Source: Clostridiales bacterium DTU092 (GTDB lineage Bacteria; Bacillota; Clostridia; Caldicoprobacterales; Caldicoprobacteraceae). From it: a stretch of DNA of 11,246 nucleotides. Positions 1-7,748 of the stretch are shown here, piece by piece. Position numbers and translations under genes: made by a program. The DNA lies in contig LFTM01000202.1 of assembly GCA_001513505.1 (NCBI GenBank), positions 8,994 through 20,239 of the forward strand, in the 5' to 3' direction. Position 1 is the stretch's first letter. Every line of letters begins with the position of its first letter. The notes beneath the pieces were generated by a model. That model was not told where the DNA came from. It made no database searches and saw only the letters and a list, made by a program, of their open reading frames with translations.

Positions 1-939
1 GGAATGAGTCTTGTAAACTATACATCAGCAGAGGAGATTTATAGGCCCCTTAGCAGATATAAACCTTACTTTTGGATGTTCACCCTGCTTACGGTTATAC
101 TGGCTTTGCTGTTTCTTCTTATTATAAATAGTCAGATAAAGAAACCTTTAATCAGGCTTGTCGATGCGTTTCGCGAAGTGGAATCAGGAAATTTCAGCAA
201 TAAAATATATTATCCCAATGATAATGAATTCAAATATCTCTATTCATCCTTCAATTCTATGCTTGACCGAATCAGCAGCCTGATTGATCAGGTTTACAGG
301 CAAAAAATTCTGTATCAGGAGTCAGAACTAAAGCAGCTCCAATCACAAATCAATCCCCATTTTCTTTACAATAGTTATTTTGTACTCTATGATATGGCGA
401 TAAATGAAGATTACGAAAACCTTGCGGAATTCGCCAGGCACATGGGAACTTATTTTCAATATATTACAAGGAGCTCAAGTCATGTATCGAGACTGTATGA
501 TGAGGTGGAACATGCAAGGATATATGCCAATTTTCAGGCCCATCGTTTTCGAAACCGTATAGCAATGGAATTTGACCAGCTTCCGGAAGAATTGCATGAT
601 TATCCTGTACCAAAGGTAATACTTCAGCCGGTAATCGAAAATGCCTTTGAACATGGGTTTAAGAATACCATAGAAAACGGTATGCTGAGAATTCATTTTG
701 AGACTGGCAACCGCTTTGTAAACATTATAGTAGAAGATAACGGGGGCGATCTGAGTGATGAGGACATTCAAAGGCTGAAAGACCAGCTGGTTGTGGATGA
801 GAGCGATATGGAATGTACCGGACTTGTAAATATACATAGAAGGCTGGTTTTAAGCCTGGGTAAGGAAAGCGGTGTGTTTGTTTCCCGCAGCGATCTGGGC
901 GGGCTGAAGGTTGTGTTAAAGCTGGCGTTAATTGATTAG
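1..939 (+). CDS. Sensor histidine kinase, YesM type (5' truncated)
   Basis: Membrane sensor kinase that should phosphorylate the response regulator encoded 43 bases downstream. The frame is open to the window edge, and family members are usually near 550-600 residues, so the 312 codons here are the C-terminal half; the ATG at position 4 is probably internal. Numbering from that ATG, there is a membrane helix at about 23-42, a HAMP linker at about 43-97, a short coiled stretch, then the His_kinase motif NPHFLYN with phosphoacceptor H119. The N-box is around IENAFEHG (N213), the G1 box is DNGG (D245) and the G2-like motif is TGLVNIHRRL (272-281). This order is diagnostic of the YesM/LytS-like class (His_kinase plus HATPase_c). 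The G1 box is slightly unusual: the second glycine of DNGxG is an aspartate. The missing N-terminus should contain the first helix and an extracellular sensor domain. The identification is secure; the ligand is unknown. Confidence 0.93.
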   Translation, partial: GMSLVNYTSAEEIYRPLSRYKPYFWMFTLLTVILALLFLLIINSQIKKPLIRLVDAFREVESGNFSNKIYYPNDNEFKYLYSSFNSMLDRISSLIDQVYRQKILYQESELKQLQSQINPHFLYNSYFVLYDMAINEDYENLAEFARHMGTYFQYITRSSSHVSRLYDEVEHARIYANFQAHRFRNRIAMEFDQLPEELHDYPVPKVILQPVIENAFEHGFKNTIENGMLRIHFETGNRFVNIIVEDNGGDLSDEDIQRLKDQLVVDESDMECTGLVNIHRRLVLSLGKESGVFVSRSDLGGLKVVLKLALID

Positions 940-982
940 ACAGGGATGGATAAGGAAAAAAAGGGGGCTGTGAGGGTTAGAT

Positions 983-2278
983 ATGTACAGATTGCTTATT
1001 GTGGATGATGAACCCGATATTGTGGAAGGGCTTTACAACGCATTTTATGATTACGAAGGTCTGGATCTGGACATATTCAAAGCGTATTCCGCCTATGATG
1101 CCATAAAAATACTTAACTCGGAAAGGATTGACATCGTACTGAGCGATATCCGTATGCCGGGAATGGACGGGCTTGAAATGACCCGGTTGGTAAAAGAGCG
1201 GTGGCCCAAGTGTCAGGTGATATTCTTAAGCGGTCATCCGGAATTCGCTTATATATATGAAGCCAATCAGCTGGATGCTGTTAACTATATACTGAAAACC
1301 GAGGGATATGAAAAAATTGCCGAAAGCCTGCACAGTGCAGTGGACAGGATACAAAAGGAAGCTAAACTTAGTCAACCCCACAGATCCGGTTTGGAATTCT
1401 CTCACAAGTTTATAGATTTTATTCTTGAGTCCCAAACGGTGAATCAGGAAGAACTTGAACAGATTTTATCAAATATGAATATACCAATGGATCCTAGTGA
1501 TCCAGTTTACATGATGTTGGGGCGTTTATCCGGCAAAAGTGATATGCACTTCAAAGAACGGTCGAAATTGTATTCTGTACTGGACGGGATGACCGGCAGA
1601 TATATCCTGCCCCGCTACAATGTAATTTTGGATGAGCGTGAGATGAATACTCTTGTAATGATCCTGCAGCCCCATGACAGCCATCCGGGCCAGGCTATTG
1701 ATAAGGAGCTTCCGAGCCCGATAACTGAAATTAAGGGACTGGCGGAGATGATGCAGAACGGGTTTTTTGAGGAATCCGGTTCTGTCCTTTCCTTTATCAT
1801 TTACGGTGAACCCGTATATATGAAAGATTTAGGATATTATTACCGGTGCATTTTGAGTATGTTTGGTGTGTATGAAGCCCATGGAATGGAACTTATTGTA
1901 GTAGATAAGGATACGATGTCTTCCTCCGATACCAGCACGATGCAGTATTCCATGAATTCAAGCCATGCAATAAAACTGGTAAAAGAATATATCGCGCAAA
2001 ACCTGGGCCGGCCTATTTCCTTAACCAGCCTGGCAAATGAGGTAAATTATAATGCGTCATATCTGTCCAGGCTTTTCAAAAGCAGCACGGGCATGAATCT
2101 GACTAGTTACATTACAGCTATGAGAATGGAAAAAGCCAGGGAGCTGTTGCTGAACACAAATAAGAAAATAGCTGAAATTGCTCAAGAGCTTTGTTTTGCT
2201 TCTCCTTCCTATTTTAACCAGGCATTCAAAAAACATACCGGTATGACTCCGATGGAATTTCGGACAAAAGGTGGATAA
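983..2278 (+). CDS. Response regulator with AraC-type DNA-binding domain, YesN type
   Basis: Transcription factor partner of the upstream kinase. Residues 1-120 form a receiver domain with the acidic pair D8/D9, the phosphoacceptor D55 in LSDIRMPGMDG, the switch residue S83 and the conserved K105 in YILKTEG. Residues of about 120-327 form a variable middle region with no motif I recognise. The last 104 residues (328-431) are an AraC/XylS domain with two helix-turn-helix units at about 347-368 (SLTSLANEVNYNASYLSRLF) and 395-418 (KIAEIAQELCFASPSYFNQA). The length of 431 is somewhat short for YesN regulators, which are commonly 500 or more, so the middle part is compact. The ATG at 983 follows a GAGGG ribosome site at 972-976. 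Its likely target is the operon beginning 110 bases downstream, where a 20-base-spaced direct repeat sits just upstream of the promoter. It probably shares a transcript with the kinase gene. Confidence 0.93.
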   Translation: MYRLLIVDDEPDIVEGLYNAFYDYEGLDLDIFKAYSAYDAIKILNSERIDIVLSDIRMPGMDGLEMTRLVKERWPKCQVIFLSGHPEFAYIYEANQLDAVNYILKTEGYEKIAESLHSAVDRIQKEAKLSQPHRSGLEFSHKFIDFILESQTVNQEELEQILSNMNIPMDPSDPVYMMLGRLSGKSDMHFKERSKLYSVLDGMTGRYILPRYNVILDEREMNTLVMILQPHDSHPGQAIDKELPSPITEIKGLAEMMQNGFFEESGSVLSFIIYGEPVYMKDLGYYYRCILSMFGVYEAHGMELIVVDKDTMSSSDTSTMQYSMNSSHAIKLVKEYIAQNLGRPISLTSLANEVNYNASYLSRLFKSSTGMNLTSYITAMRMEKARELLLNTNKKIAEIAQELCFASPSYFNQAFKKHTGMTPMEFRTKGG

Positions 2279-2290
2279 TAGGAATATCAA

Positions 2291-2320
2291 ACATGTAAAA
2301 ATAAATAAACATATGTAAAA
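2291..2320 (+). repeat. Direct repeat pair, candidate AraC-family operator
   Basis: ACATGTAAAA at 2291-2300 and ATATGTAAAA at 2311-2320 match at 9 of 10 positions and start exactly 20 bases apart, about two helical turns. The second copy ends nine bases before the -35 region of the promoter that precedes the amidohydrolase gene. AraC-family activators typically bind direct repeats about 20-21 bases apart next to the -35 box, so this is a reasonable site for the regulator encoded just upstream. AT-rich DNA yields such repeats by chance fairly often, so the assignment is an inference. Confidence 0.45.
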
Positions 2321-2329
2321 ACTCTTATA

Positions 2330-2358
2330 TAGAACCCATTCCCGGGTTTTGTTATAAT
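2330..2358 (+). promoter_or_regulatory. Extended -10 promoter of the hydrolase/transport operon
   Basis: A perfect -10 hexamer TATAAT lies at 2353-2358, preceded by TG at 2350-2351 with a one-base gap, giving an extended -10. The -35 position (TAGAAC, 2330-2335, 17-base spacer) matches consensus at only 3 of 6 bases, as expected for an activator-dependent or extended -10 promoter. Transcription would start near 2365, leaving about 23 bases of leader before the ATG at 2388. The leader contains the ribosome site GGGAG at 2374-2378. A 7-base-pair dyad (2331-2337 with 2344-2350) lies between the two promoter elements. Confidence 0.7.
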
Positions 2359-2387
2359 GAAGGTAAACATAACGGGAGTGGGGGTTT

Positions 2388-3446
2388 ATGGGATCCATTT
2401 ATCTTCATGAATATCAACCAAAACATAAGCTTAAGACGGAATCCCACAGTATAGCCAGGTCTAAATTTCCTGCCATCGACTTTCACGGTCATTTCGCAGA
2501 TTTTTATTGTGGGTTGTACGCAGAGAGCGGTCAGTGGGTTAAACCTGATATTGACAGGGTTGTGGATACATTTCGCCAACATGGAATAATAAGGGTGGTC
2601 AACCTGGATGGGTTTTGGGACGGTTTCTTTGGCTTGACTTTGGAAGAAATATTTGCTGCCTTTGAAAGGCATCGGGACTTTTTCATAACTTTCGTTTCTG
2701 TCAATACCAATCTGGTAAACGAGCCAAATTTTGAAAAGCACGTCAGAGAACATTTAATAAAGGCCCGTGATATGGGGGCAAAGGGTATAAAACTCTTTAA
2801 GCACGTCAGTTTGATGGTCGAGAAAGCACCGGGGGTATATGTGCCCGGAAGAAATATACGAATAGACGACAAAAGACTGGATGTTATATGGGATACCGCC
2901 AGTGAGTTAAAAATGCCGGTTCTGGCTCATATTGCCGATCCGGAAGCGTTTTTTGATCCGGTGGATCAATATAATGAGCGGTATCTGGAGTTAAAGGCAC
3001 ATCCGGAATGGTCCTATTACAATACCGGGACCTATACATTTCAGGAACTGATGGAGGCTCAGCAGAACCTTCTTGCCAACAATCCCGATACTACCTTTAT
3101 CATTGCTCATGTAGGCTCCAATAGTGAAAATTTGAAATTTGTAAGTGAATGTCTGGATAAATATCCAAACATGTATATAGACATAGCTGCCAGAATCGAT
3201 GAATTAGGTCGCCAACCCTATTCATCCCGGAAATTCTTTATCAGGTATCAGGATCGCATTTTATTTGGTACCGATGTTTATACCCATAATCTTAGCTATC
3301 AGTATGAACCGTATTTTCGCTTTTTGGAGACCTGGGATGAATATATATCCGGCGGTATGTGGCCTATATACGGGATTGGGCTGGAGGATTCCATACTCAA
3401 AAAAATATATCATGATAATGCTGTTAAATTAATTGGAGATATTTAG
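2388..3446 (+). CDS. Metal-dependent amidohydrolase family protein (COG2159, ACMSD-like TIM barrel)
   Basis: Cytoplasmic TIM-barrel hydrolase of 352 residues, the usual length for the Amidohydro_2 group. No signal peptide is visible. The metal-site signature is complete: IDFHGHF near the N-terminus (H33 and H35), a lysine-containing strand GAKGIKLFKH (130-139), VLAHIADP (H181), FIIAHVGS (H241) and LFGTD (D296). The superfamily catalyses hydrolysis or decarboxylation of small ring compounds and includes lactonases such as the 2-pyrone-4,6-dicarboxylate and sugar-lactone hydrolases. From memory, relatives with this N-terminal layout occur near glycoside hydrolases in Firmicutes and Bacteroidetes, usually unassigned. 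It is the first gene of the presumed operon, directly behind the promoter, and its stop overlaps a possible GTG start of the next gene (TAGTG). In a sugar operon a lactonase or a ring-opening step is plausible, but the substrate is unknown. Confidence 0.88.
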   Translation: MGSIYLHEYQPKHKLKTESHSIARSKFPAIDFHGHFADFYCGLYAESGQWVKPDIDRVVDTFRQHGIIRVVNLDGFWDGFFGLTLEEIFAAFERHRDFFITFVSVNTNLVNEPNFEKHVREHLIKARDMGAKGIKLFKHVSLMVEKAPGVYVPGRNIRIDDKRLDVIWDTASELKMPVLAHIADPEAFFDPVDQYNERYLELKAHPEWSYYNTGTYTFQELMEAQQNLLANNPDTTFIIAHVGSNSENLKFVSECLDKYPNMYIDIAARIDELGRQPYSSRKFFIRYQDRILFGTDVYTHNLSYQYEPYFRFLETWDEYISGGMWPIYGIGLEDSILKKIYHDNAVKLIGDI

Positions 3447-3466
3447 TGCAAAGGGTGAGAATTAAA

Positions 3467-4228
3467 ATGGAGATCATTGTCCGGAATAAAAGAATAGATG
3501 ATATCCCCCTGCTGGAGGTGTTCAGAAGGGATCATAATTCAAAAAAACCAATGATTATTCTCTATCACGGATATCTGGGAAGAAAGGAATCTGTCCTGCT
3601 TCAGGCATACCTGTTTGCAACCAACGGATTTTTTGTGGTTGTCCCCGATGCATACGGACACGGTGAAAGAAGCAGCGGACAAATTGTAAATCTGTTTACC
3701 AGCATTACTGAAAGTGTGTCTGAGATAAACAAAATGATAGATCACTACAGGGACAGCCGGGAAGCCGATTATACAAGAGTGGGCCTTGCCGGCTACTCTA
3801 TGGGAGGGTGCATAACTTTCTCCTATCTTACGTTAAAGGACAAAAGAATAAAGGCGGCGGTACCGGTTATCAGTACGCCGGACTGGGTGTCGATAATAGA
3901 GAATTTAAGAACCGGGGAATTGCTGGCAGAGTTTAAAGCTCAGGGTATAATAAAACATGAATCGGAGGTAGAAGAATATCTAAAAGTTGCAAAGGAGATC
4001 CAGCCTATAAATCACTATGAGGCTATGACGGATACTCCATTACTGATGTTATGTGGTGAGAAGGATAACGTGACCCCTCCGGCAGGGGTGAAAAGGCTTT
4101 ATGAAATGCTAAGTTCGGTTTTCTTTGATAAAAACGCACTTAAGTATTCCATATATCCCGAGGTGGGACACGGGGATACATTGGAAATGAACCTTGAACT
4201 TTGTGAATGGATGAAGCGATTCGTCTGA
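3467..4228 (+). CDS. Alpha/beta hydrolase, serine esterase or peptidase-like
   Basis: Single-domain alpha/beta-hydrolase, 253 residues from the ATG at 3467. The motifs are the oxyanion strand MIILYHGY, the nucleophile elbow GYSMGG with S111, an acid in CGEKDNVTPP (D200) and the catalytic histidine in YPEVGHGD (H235). It resembles the dienelactone hydrolase / prolyl-oligopeptidase C-terminal type (for example B. subtilis YitV-like esterases), and no secretion signal is seen. I chose the ATG because AAGGGTGAG at 3451-3459 is well spaced before it. A GTG at 3446, overlapping the previous stop and preceded by GGAG, would add seven residues and cannot be excluded; either way translation is probably coupled. 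In this operon it could remove acyl groups (acetyl, feruloyl or similar) from imported sugars or open a lactone. The fold is secure, the substrate unknown. Confidence 0.88.
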   Translation: MEIIVRNKRIDDIPLLEVFRRDHNSKKPMIILYHGYLGRKESVLLQAYLFATNGFFVVVPDAYGHGERSSGQIVNLFTSITESVSEINKMIDHYRDSREADYTRVGLAGYSMGGCITFSYLTLKDKRIKAAVPVISTPDWVSIIENLRTGELLAEFKAQGIIKHESEVEEYLKVAKEIQPINHYEAMTDTPLLMLCGEKDNVTPPAGVKRLYEMLSSVFFDKNALKYSIYPEVGHGDTLEMNLELCEWMKRFV

Positions 4229-4249
4229 TATGAAAAGGGGGATAAATGT

Positions 4250-5899
4250 ATGTCCACTTATAAAAAGCCCATAGTTATTATATTGTTAATTGGGTTGTTG
4301 TTTTTTACCTATGGCTGTAAAAGCAGCAGTACGGAGGATACTGATAATACTGAACCCGCAGCCGGGTATGATGTCACAGCTGAAGGAAAATACAGCCCGG
4401 CCATTAATCTTGTTTCTGTGAAATCCGTAGATGCGACAGTAAAATTTCTGGAAGGAGAAGATATACACGATAACATCTGGACCCGCACATATGCCGAAAA
4501 ACTGGGTATTAATCTGTCCTATATGTGGGTGGTGGATCATTCCCAGTATCAGCAGAAACTGACTGCCACCGTTATGTCGGGTGATATACCGGATGTATTT
4601 GTCTGCGATTCTCTGCTTTTTAAAATGTTGTACGACAGTGATCTGATAGAGGATATCAGTGAAATATACGAAACCCATGCTTCGGAGACGACTAAGATGG
4701 TGCTGGAACAGGATGAACTGGCACTACCCTGTACCACCATTGACGGCAAGCTTATGGGGGTCCCCATAACCGATGCGTCTATAGCCGGCGCACCTCTTTT
4801 ATGGATACGCCAGGACTGGATGCAGAAGCTGAATATTGATCCCCCTGAATCCATGCAGGATCTTATGGAAATCTCCAGAAGGTTTGTGGAGGAGGATCCG
4901 GATGGAAACGGTGTAAAAGATACCATCGGACTGGCCGTTTCCAAAGAGCTTTGGGGTGCTTATGCCGGCCTTCAGGGATTTTTCAACGGTTTTCATGCAT
5001 ATCCCCGGATTTGGTATGAAAAGGACGGAGAATTGGTGTATGGTACAATACAGCCGGAGTCCAAACAGGCCCTGGCTGCTCTGCAGGAAATGTATAAAAA
5101 CGGACATATTGATAAGGAATTTGGTGTAAAGGACAGCAATAAAGTAGCTGAAACCATTGCAAATAACAAATGCGGTATAGAATTTGGAGTATGGTGGAAT
5201 CCTTACAGTCCTTTATACCTTAGCCAGGCAAATTATCCCGATGCGTACTGGCAGGCTTATCCCATTCCTTCTATTGATGATACACCTGCAAAAAGCCAGT
5301 ATTCCGCAGCCGTTGGCGGCATTATCGTTGTACGAAAGGGCTATCCTTATCCCGAGGCAGTTTTTAAGATGCTGAACTTCTGGTGTGATAATATCCTGTT
5401 CAGCAATGACAAGGAGTTAAGGGAAACCTACCTTGGCTCACTGGATAACCCTGATGTGGTGAAATATAAGTATACCGATTTTCATCTGTGGGAACCCAAT
5501 GCCATACTGAGAACGTATGAGAATGTGAAAAAAGCATTGGCAACCCGGAATACCGATGGTTTAAACCATGATGAATGGCAGAGATATCAGATTATATCAG
5601 CATATTTTGACCAGGGGATTAAAGAGGCCTGGGTGGAGGTTGCAACTTACGGAGATAACGGCTCGGTCAGCATCTTAAAAGATATTGCCCAGGGTGGCGG
5701 AATGGTTAATCGGTTCTATGGGGCTCCTACCAAGGTTATGTCAGAAAAGATGGCAGCCCTTCATACCAAGGAGGATGAAATGATAATAAGAATTATCATG
5801 GGAGAACCATTGGAGAGCTTTGATGCTTTTGTCGAGGAATGGTATAAGTTGGGAGGAGAGGAAATCACCAAGGAGGTCAATGACTGGTGGGGGAATTAG
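4250..5899 (+). CDS. Extracellular solute-binding lipoprotein of a carbohydrate ABC transporter
   Basis: Substrate-capture subunit of the importer formed with the next two genes, 549 residues, typical for the long LipO/YtcQ-like family 1 binding proteins (COG1653). The N-terminus has KK, a hydrophobic helix at about 8-20 and the lipoprotein cysteine C23 in FFTYGC. The -3 residue is threonine rather than the usual leucine, a slightly weak lipobox, but the following serine- and acid-rich linker is typical. The body shows family landmarks: VMSGDIPDVFVCD (108-120), LLWIRQDWMQKLNI (183-196), and the calcium-loop-like DPDGNGVKD (216-224) common in this subgroup. The ATG at 4250 follows AAGGGGG at 4234-4240. 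A nearby ATG at 4246 is out of frame and stops after five codons. Anchored outside the membrane, it should bind an oligosaccharide. Its size suits a ligand larger than a monosaccharide, but the ligand is not deducible. Confidence 0.94.
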   Translation: MSTYKKPIVIILLIGLLFFTYGCKSSSTEDTDNTEPAAGYDVTAEGKYSPAINLVSVKSVDATVKFLEGEDIHDNIWTRTYAEKLGINLSYMWVVDHSQYQQKLTATVMSGDIPDVFVCDSLLFKMLYDSDLIEDISEIYETHASETTKMVLEQDELALPCTTIDGKLMGVPITDASIAGAPLLWIRQDWMQKLNIDPPESMQDLMEISRRFVEEDPDGNGVKDTIGLAVSKELWGAYAGLQGFFNGFHAYPRIWYEKDGELVYGTIQPESKQALAALQEMYKNGHIDKEFGVKDSNKVAETIANNKCGIEFGVWWNPYSPLYLSQANYPDAYWQAYPIPSIDDTPAKSQYSAAVGGIIVVRKGYPYPEAVFKMLNFWCDNILFSNDKELRETYLGSLDNPDVVKYKYTDFHLWEPNAILRTYENVKKALATRNTDGLNHDEWQRYQIISAYFDQGIKEAWVEVATYGDNGSVSILKDIAQGGGMVNRFYGAPTKVMSEKMAALHTKEDEMIIRIIMGEPLESFDAFVEEWYKLGGEEITKEVNDWWGN

Positions 5900-5922
5900 A
5901 TCCGAAAGGAGCAGGGGCTGCA

Positions 5923-6843
5923 ATGAAATCTGCAATGAGATCAAGGAAAGTTCAGCAGCTAAAACGTGAAATTCCTCTGTATATAATGCTTATGCCTGCT
6001 GTGGTTATTCTGCTGGTATATGCCTATGGGCCGATGATCGGCAATGTGATCGCTTTCCAAAGGTTTTTACCGGGGAGGGGGTTATTCGGCTCCGAATTCA
6101 TAGGTCTGGAGAATTTTATATACGTTTTTAAAATGCCCAACATATGGAGCGTTATATATAATACGGTGTTTATATCCAGTATGAAGATCGTATTGGGAAT
6201 TATAGTACCGGTGACGGTGGCCCTTATGCTGAACGAAGTGCATCATAATGCCTTTAAGCGTACCGTACAGACAATTATTTATCTGCCCTATTTCCTGTCC
6301 TGGGTTATACTGTCCGGTATTATAATAACCATACTTTCTCCTTCTGACGGTATAGTTAATCACCTGCTGGGATATCTGGGAATTGAGCCCATATTCTTTT
6401 TGGGAGACGAAAGGATATTCCCCTATACTATTGTAGTTACCGATATATGGAAGAATTTTGGCTTTGGTACCATTGTTTACCTGACAGCGTTAACGTCTAT
6501 CGATCCAAACCTGTATGAGGCATCTTTGATAGATGGAGCCAATCGTTGGCAGCAGACCATTCATATTACCCTGCCCGGGATATCCACTACCATTATCCTG
6601 CTGTCGGTAATCAGTGTAGGTAACATTCTCAATGCAGGTTTTGAACAGATTTTTAACCTGTACAGCCCAATGGTATATAGTACGGGAGATATTCTGGATA
6701 CCCTTGTTTACCGCATGGGCATTCAGAATTACCAGTTTGGAGTGGCTACAGCCATAGGACTGATAAAATCAGTAGTTGCAACTGTCTTCATAGTCGTATC
6801 CAATAGGGCGGCTGAGAAGATAGGAGGATACAGAGTTTTTTGA
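5923..6843 (+). CDS. Carbohydrate ABC transporter permease, LplB/YteP type
   Basis: First of two inner-membrane permease subunits, 306 residues from the ATG at 5923. Six hydrophobic segments lie at about 18-38, 80-105, 115-138, 166-191, 219-240 and 273-293. The cytoplasmic EAA loop that docks the ATPase is clear: YEASLIDGANRWQQTIHITL (198-217). The N-terminal arrangement (basic leader, then IPLYIMLMPAV and YGPMIGNVIAFQ) is typical of LplB-like subunits that pair with long binding proteins. An upstream in-frame GTG at 5887 overlaps the binding-protein gene, but AAAGGAG at 5905-5911 and the usual family N-terminus favour 5923; an ATG at 5935 is also possible. No ATP-binding subunit is encoded nearby, as is common in this class, where a shared MsmX-like ATPase energises several importers. 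Confidence 0.93.
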   Translation: MKSAMRSRKVQQLKREIPLYIMLMPAVVILLVYAYGPMIGNVIAFQRFLPGRGLFGSEFIGLENFIYVFKMPNIWSVIYNTVFISSMKIVLGIIVPVTVALMLNEVHHNAFKRTVQTIIYLPYFLSWVILSGIIITILSPSDGIVNHLLGYLGIEPIFFLGDERIFPYTIVVTDIWKNFGFGTIVYLTALTSIDPNLYEASLIDGANRWQQTIHITLPGISTTIILLSVISVGNILNAGFEQIFNLYSPMVYSTGDILDTLVYRMGIQNYQFGVATAIGLIKSVVATVFIVVSNRAAEKIGGYRVF

Positions 6844-6848
6844 GGAGG
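6843..6848 (+). promoter_or_regulatory. Strong ribosome binding site selecting a TTG start
   Basis: AGGAGG at 6843-6848, directly after the TGA stop of the preceding permease (6841-6843), sits seven bases before the TTG at 6856. It is the best Shine-Dalgarno match in the operon and decides the non-ATG start of the second permease, whose sequence from there (KFKKSPGYILFLIINYG) matches the usual N-terminus of this family. Confidence 0.8.
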
Positions 6849-6855
6849 TTACAAC

Positions 6856-7740
6856 TTGAAGTTCAAAAAAAGTCCGGGTTATATTTTATTTTTGATAATA
6901 AATTATGGGGTGCTGTTTTTCCTGGCGGCCACTTGTTTTTTCCCGATCCTGCATGTACTGGCGCTTTCCATGTCATCCAGCGCGGCTGCATCCAGCGGTC
7001 GGGTGCTGATTCTGCCGGTGGAATTTAACCTGCAGTCTTACCGCTATGTTGTGGAAAACAATGCATTTTTAAAAGCATTTGCGGTATCGGTGAAAAGAGT
7101 GGCGTTGGGTGTACCCATTAACATGTTTCTGACGGTTTTATCGGCTTATCCTTTGTCACGCAGAAAAGAACAGTTTCGGATGAAAACATTCTTTACCTGG
7201 TTTTTCCTGTTTACAATCCTGTTCAGCGGAGGAATGATACCCTGGTATATGGTAATTAAAGAGACGGGACTTCTGGACACCATTTGGGCTTTGACGATAC
7301 CGGGAGCGGTTCCGGTCTTTAACGTTATACTCCTGGTAAACTACTTCAGGAGTATTCCCGCGGAATTGGAGGAAGCGGCATATATGGACGGTGCCAGCCA
7401 TTGGTGTATCTTATGGAAGATATTTCTGCCCATATCCATTCCTACTTTGGCCACTGTCCTGTTATTTTCCCTGCTTTCTCACTGGAATTCATGGTTTGAC
7501 GGTTTGATTCTGATGAACAACCCGGATAAATATCCCCTGCAAAGCTATATGCAGACCATAGTAATCAGCAGAGATCCAACTACCCTGACGGAGCGGGATT
7601 TGGACTTATTAAAAATAATAAGCGACAAAACCACAAAATCCGCACAGCTGTTTATAGCTATGATACCAATCATATGCGTTTATCCCTTTTTACAAAAGTA
7701 TTTTACGACAGGTCTGATAGTCGGCGGAATAAAAGGATAG
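6856..7740 (+). CDS. Carbohydrate ABC transporter permease, YtcP type (TTG start)
   Basis: Second permease subunit, 294 residues, forming a heterodimer with the product of the preceding gene. Hydrophobic segments lie at about 10-38, 75-100, 110-130, 142-165, 195-220 and 262-280. The EAA motif is ELEEAAYMDGASHWCILWKI (170-189), and the C-terminus ends in the family tail QKYFTTGLIVGGIKG. The first helix followed by LHVLALSMSSS and a periplasmic loop ending LPVEFNLQSYRYV is characteristic of the YtcP group (COG0395). Translation starts at TTG behind a consensus AGGAGG; the nearest alternative ATG would remove conserved residues. It lies 12 bases after the first permease and 8 bases before the glycoside hydrolase, in one transcriptional block. 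Confidence 0.94.
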   Translation: MKFKKSPGYILFLIINYGVLFFLAATCFFPILHVLALSMSSSAAASSGRVLILPVEFNLQSYRYVVENNAFLKAFAVSVKRVALGVPINMFLTVLSAYPLSRRKEQFRMKTFFTWFFLFTILFSGGMIPWYMVIKETGLLDTIWALTIPGAVPVFNVILLVNYFRSIPAELEEAAYMDGASHWCILWKIFLPISIPTLATVLLFSLLSHWNSWFDGLILMNNPDKYPLQSYMQTIVISRDPTTLTERDLDLLKIISDKTTKSAQLFIAMIPIICVYPFLQKYFTTGLIVGGIKG

Positions 7741-7748
7741 GTGATAGA

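Noticed and set aside
2331..2350. Hairpin as an intrinsic terminator of the regulator gene
   Set aside because: The T residues are used up in the stem and are followed by GTTATAATG, so no T tract remains; the dyad fits a promoter spacer better.
2279..2387. Catabolite-repression (cre) site before the operon
   Set aside because: No stretch matches the TGWAANCGNTNWCA consensus acceptably; TGTAAAAACTCTTATA lacks the central CG.
2352..2753. 133-codon minus-strand open frame across the operon promoter
   Set aside because: It is antisense to the amidohydrolase N-terminus and its metal motif, with no coding signature of its own.
6840..7028. Short + strand frame overlapping the permease start
   Set aside because: It is a frame-shifted shadow; the AGGAGG site and conserved permease N-terminus support the other frame from 6856.
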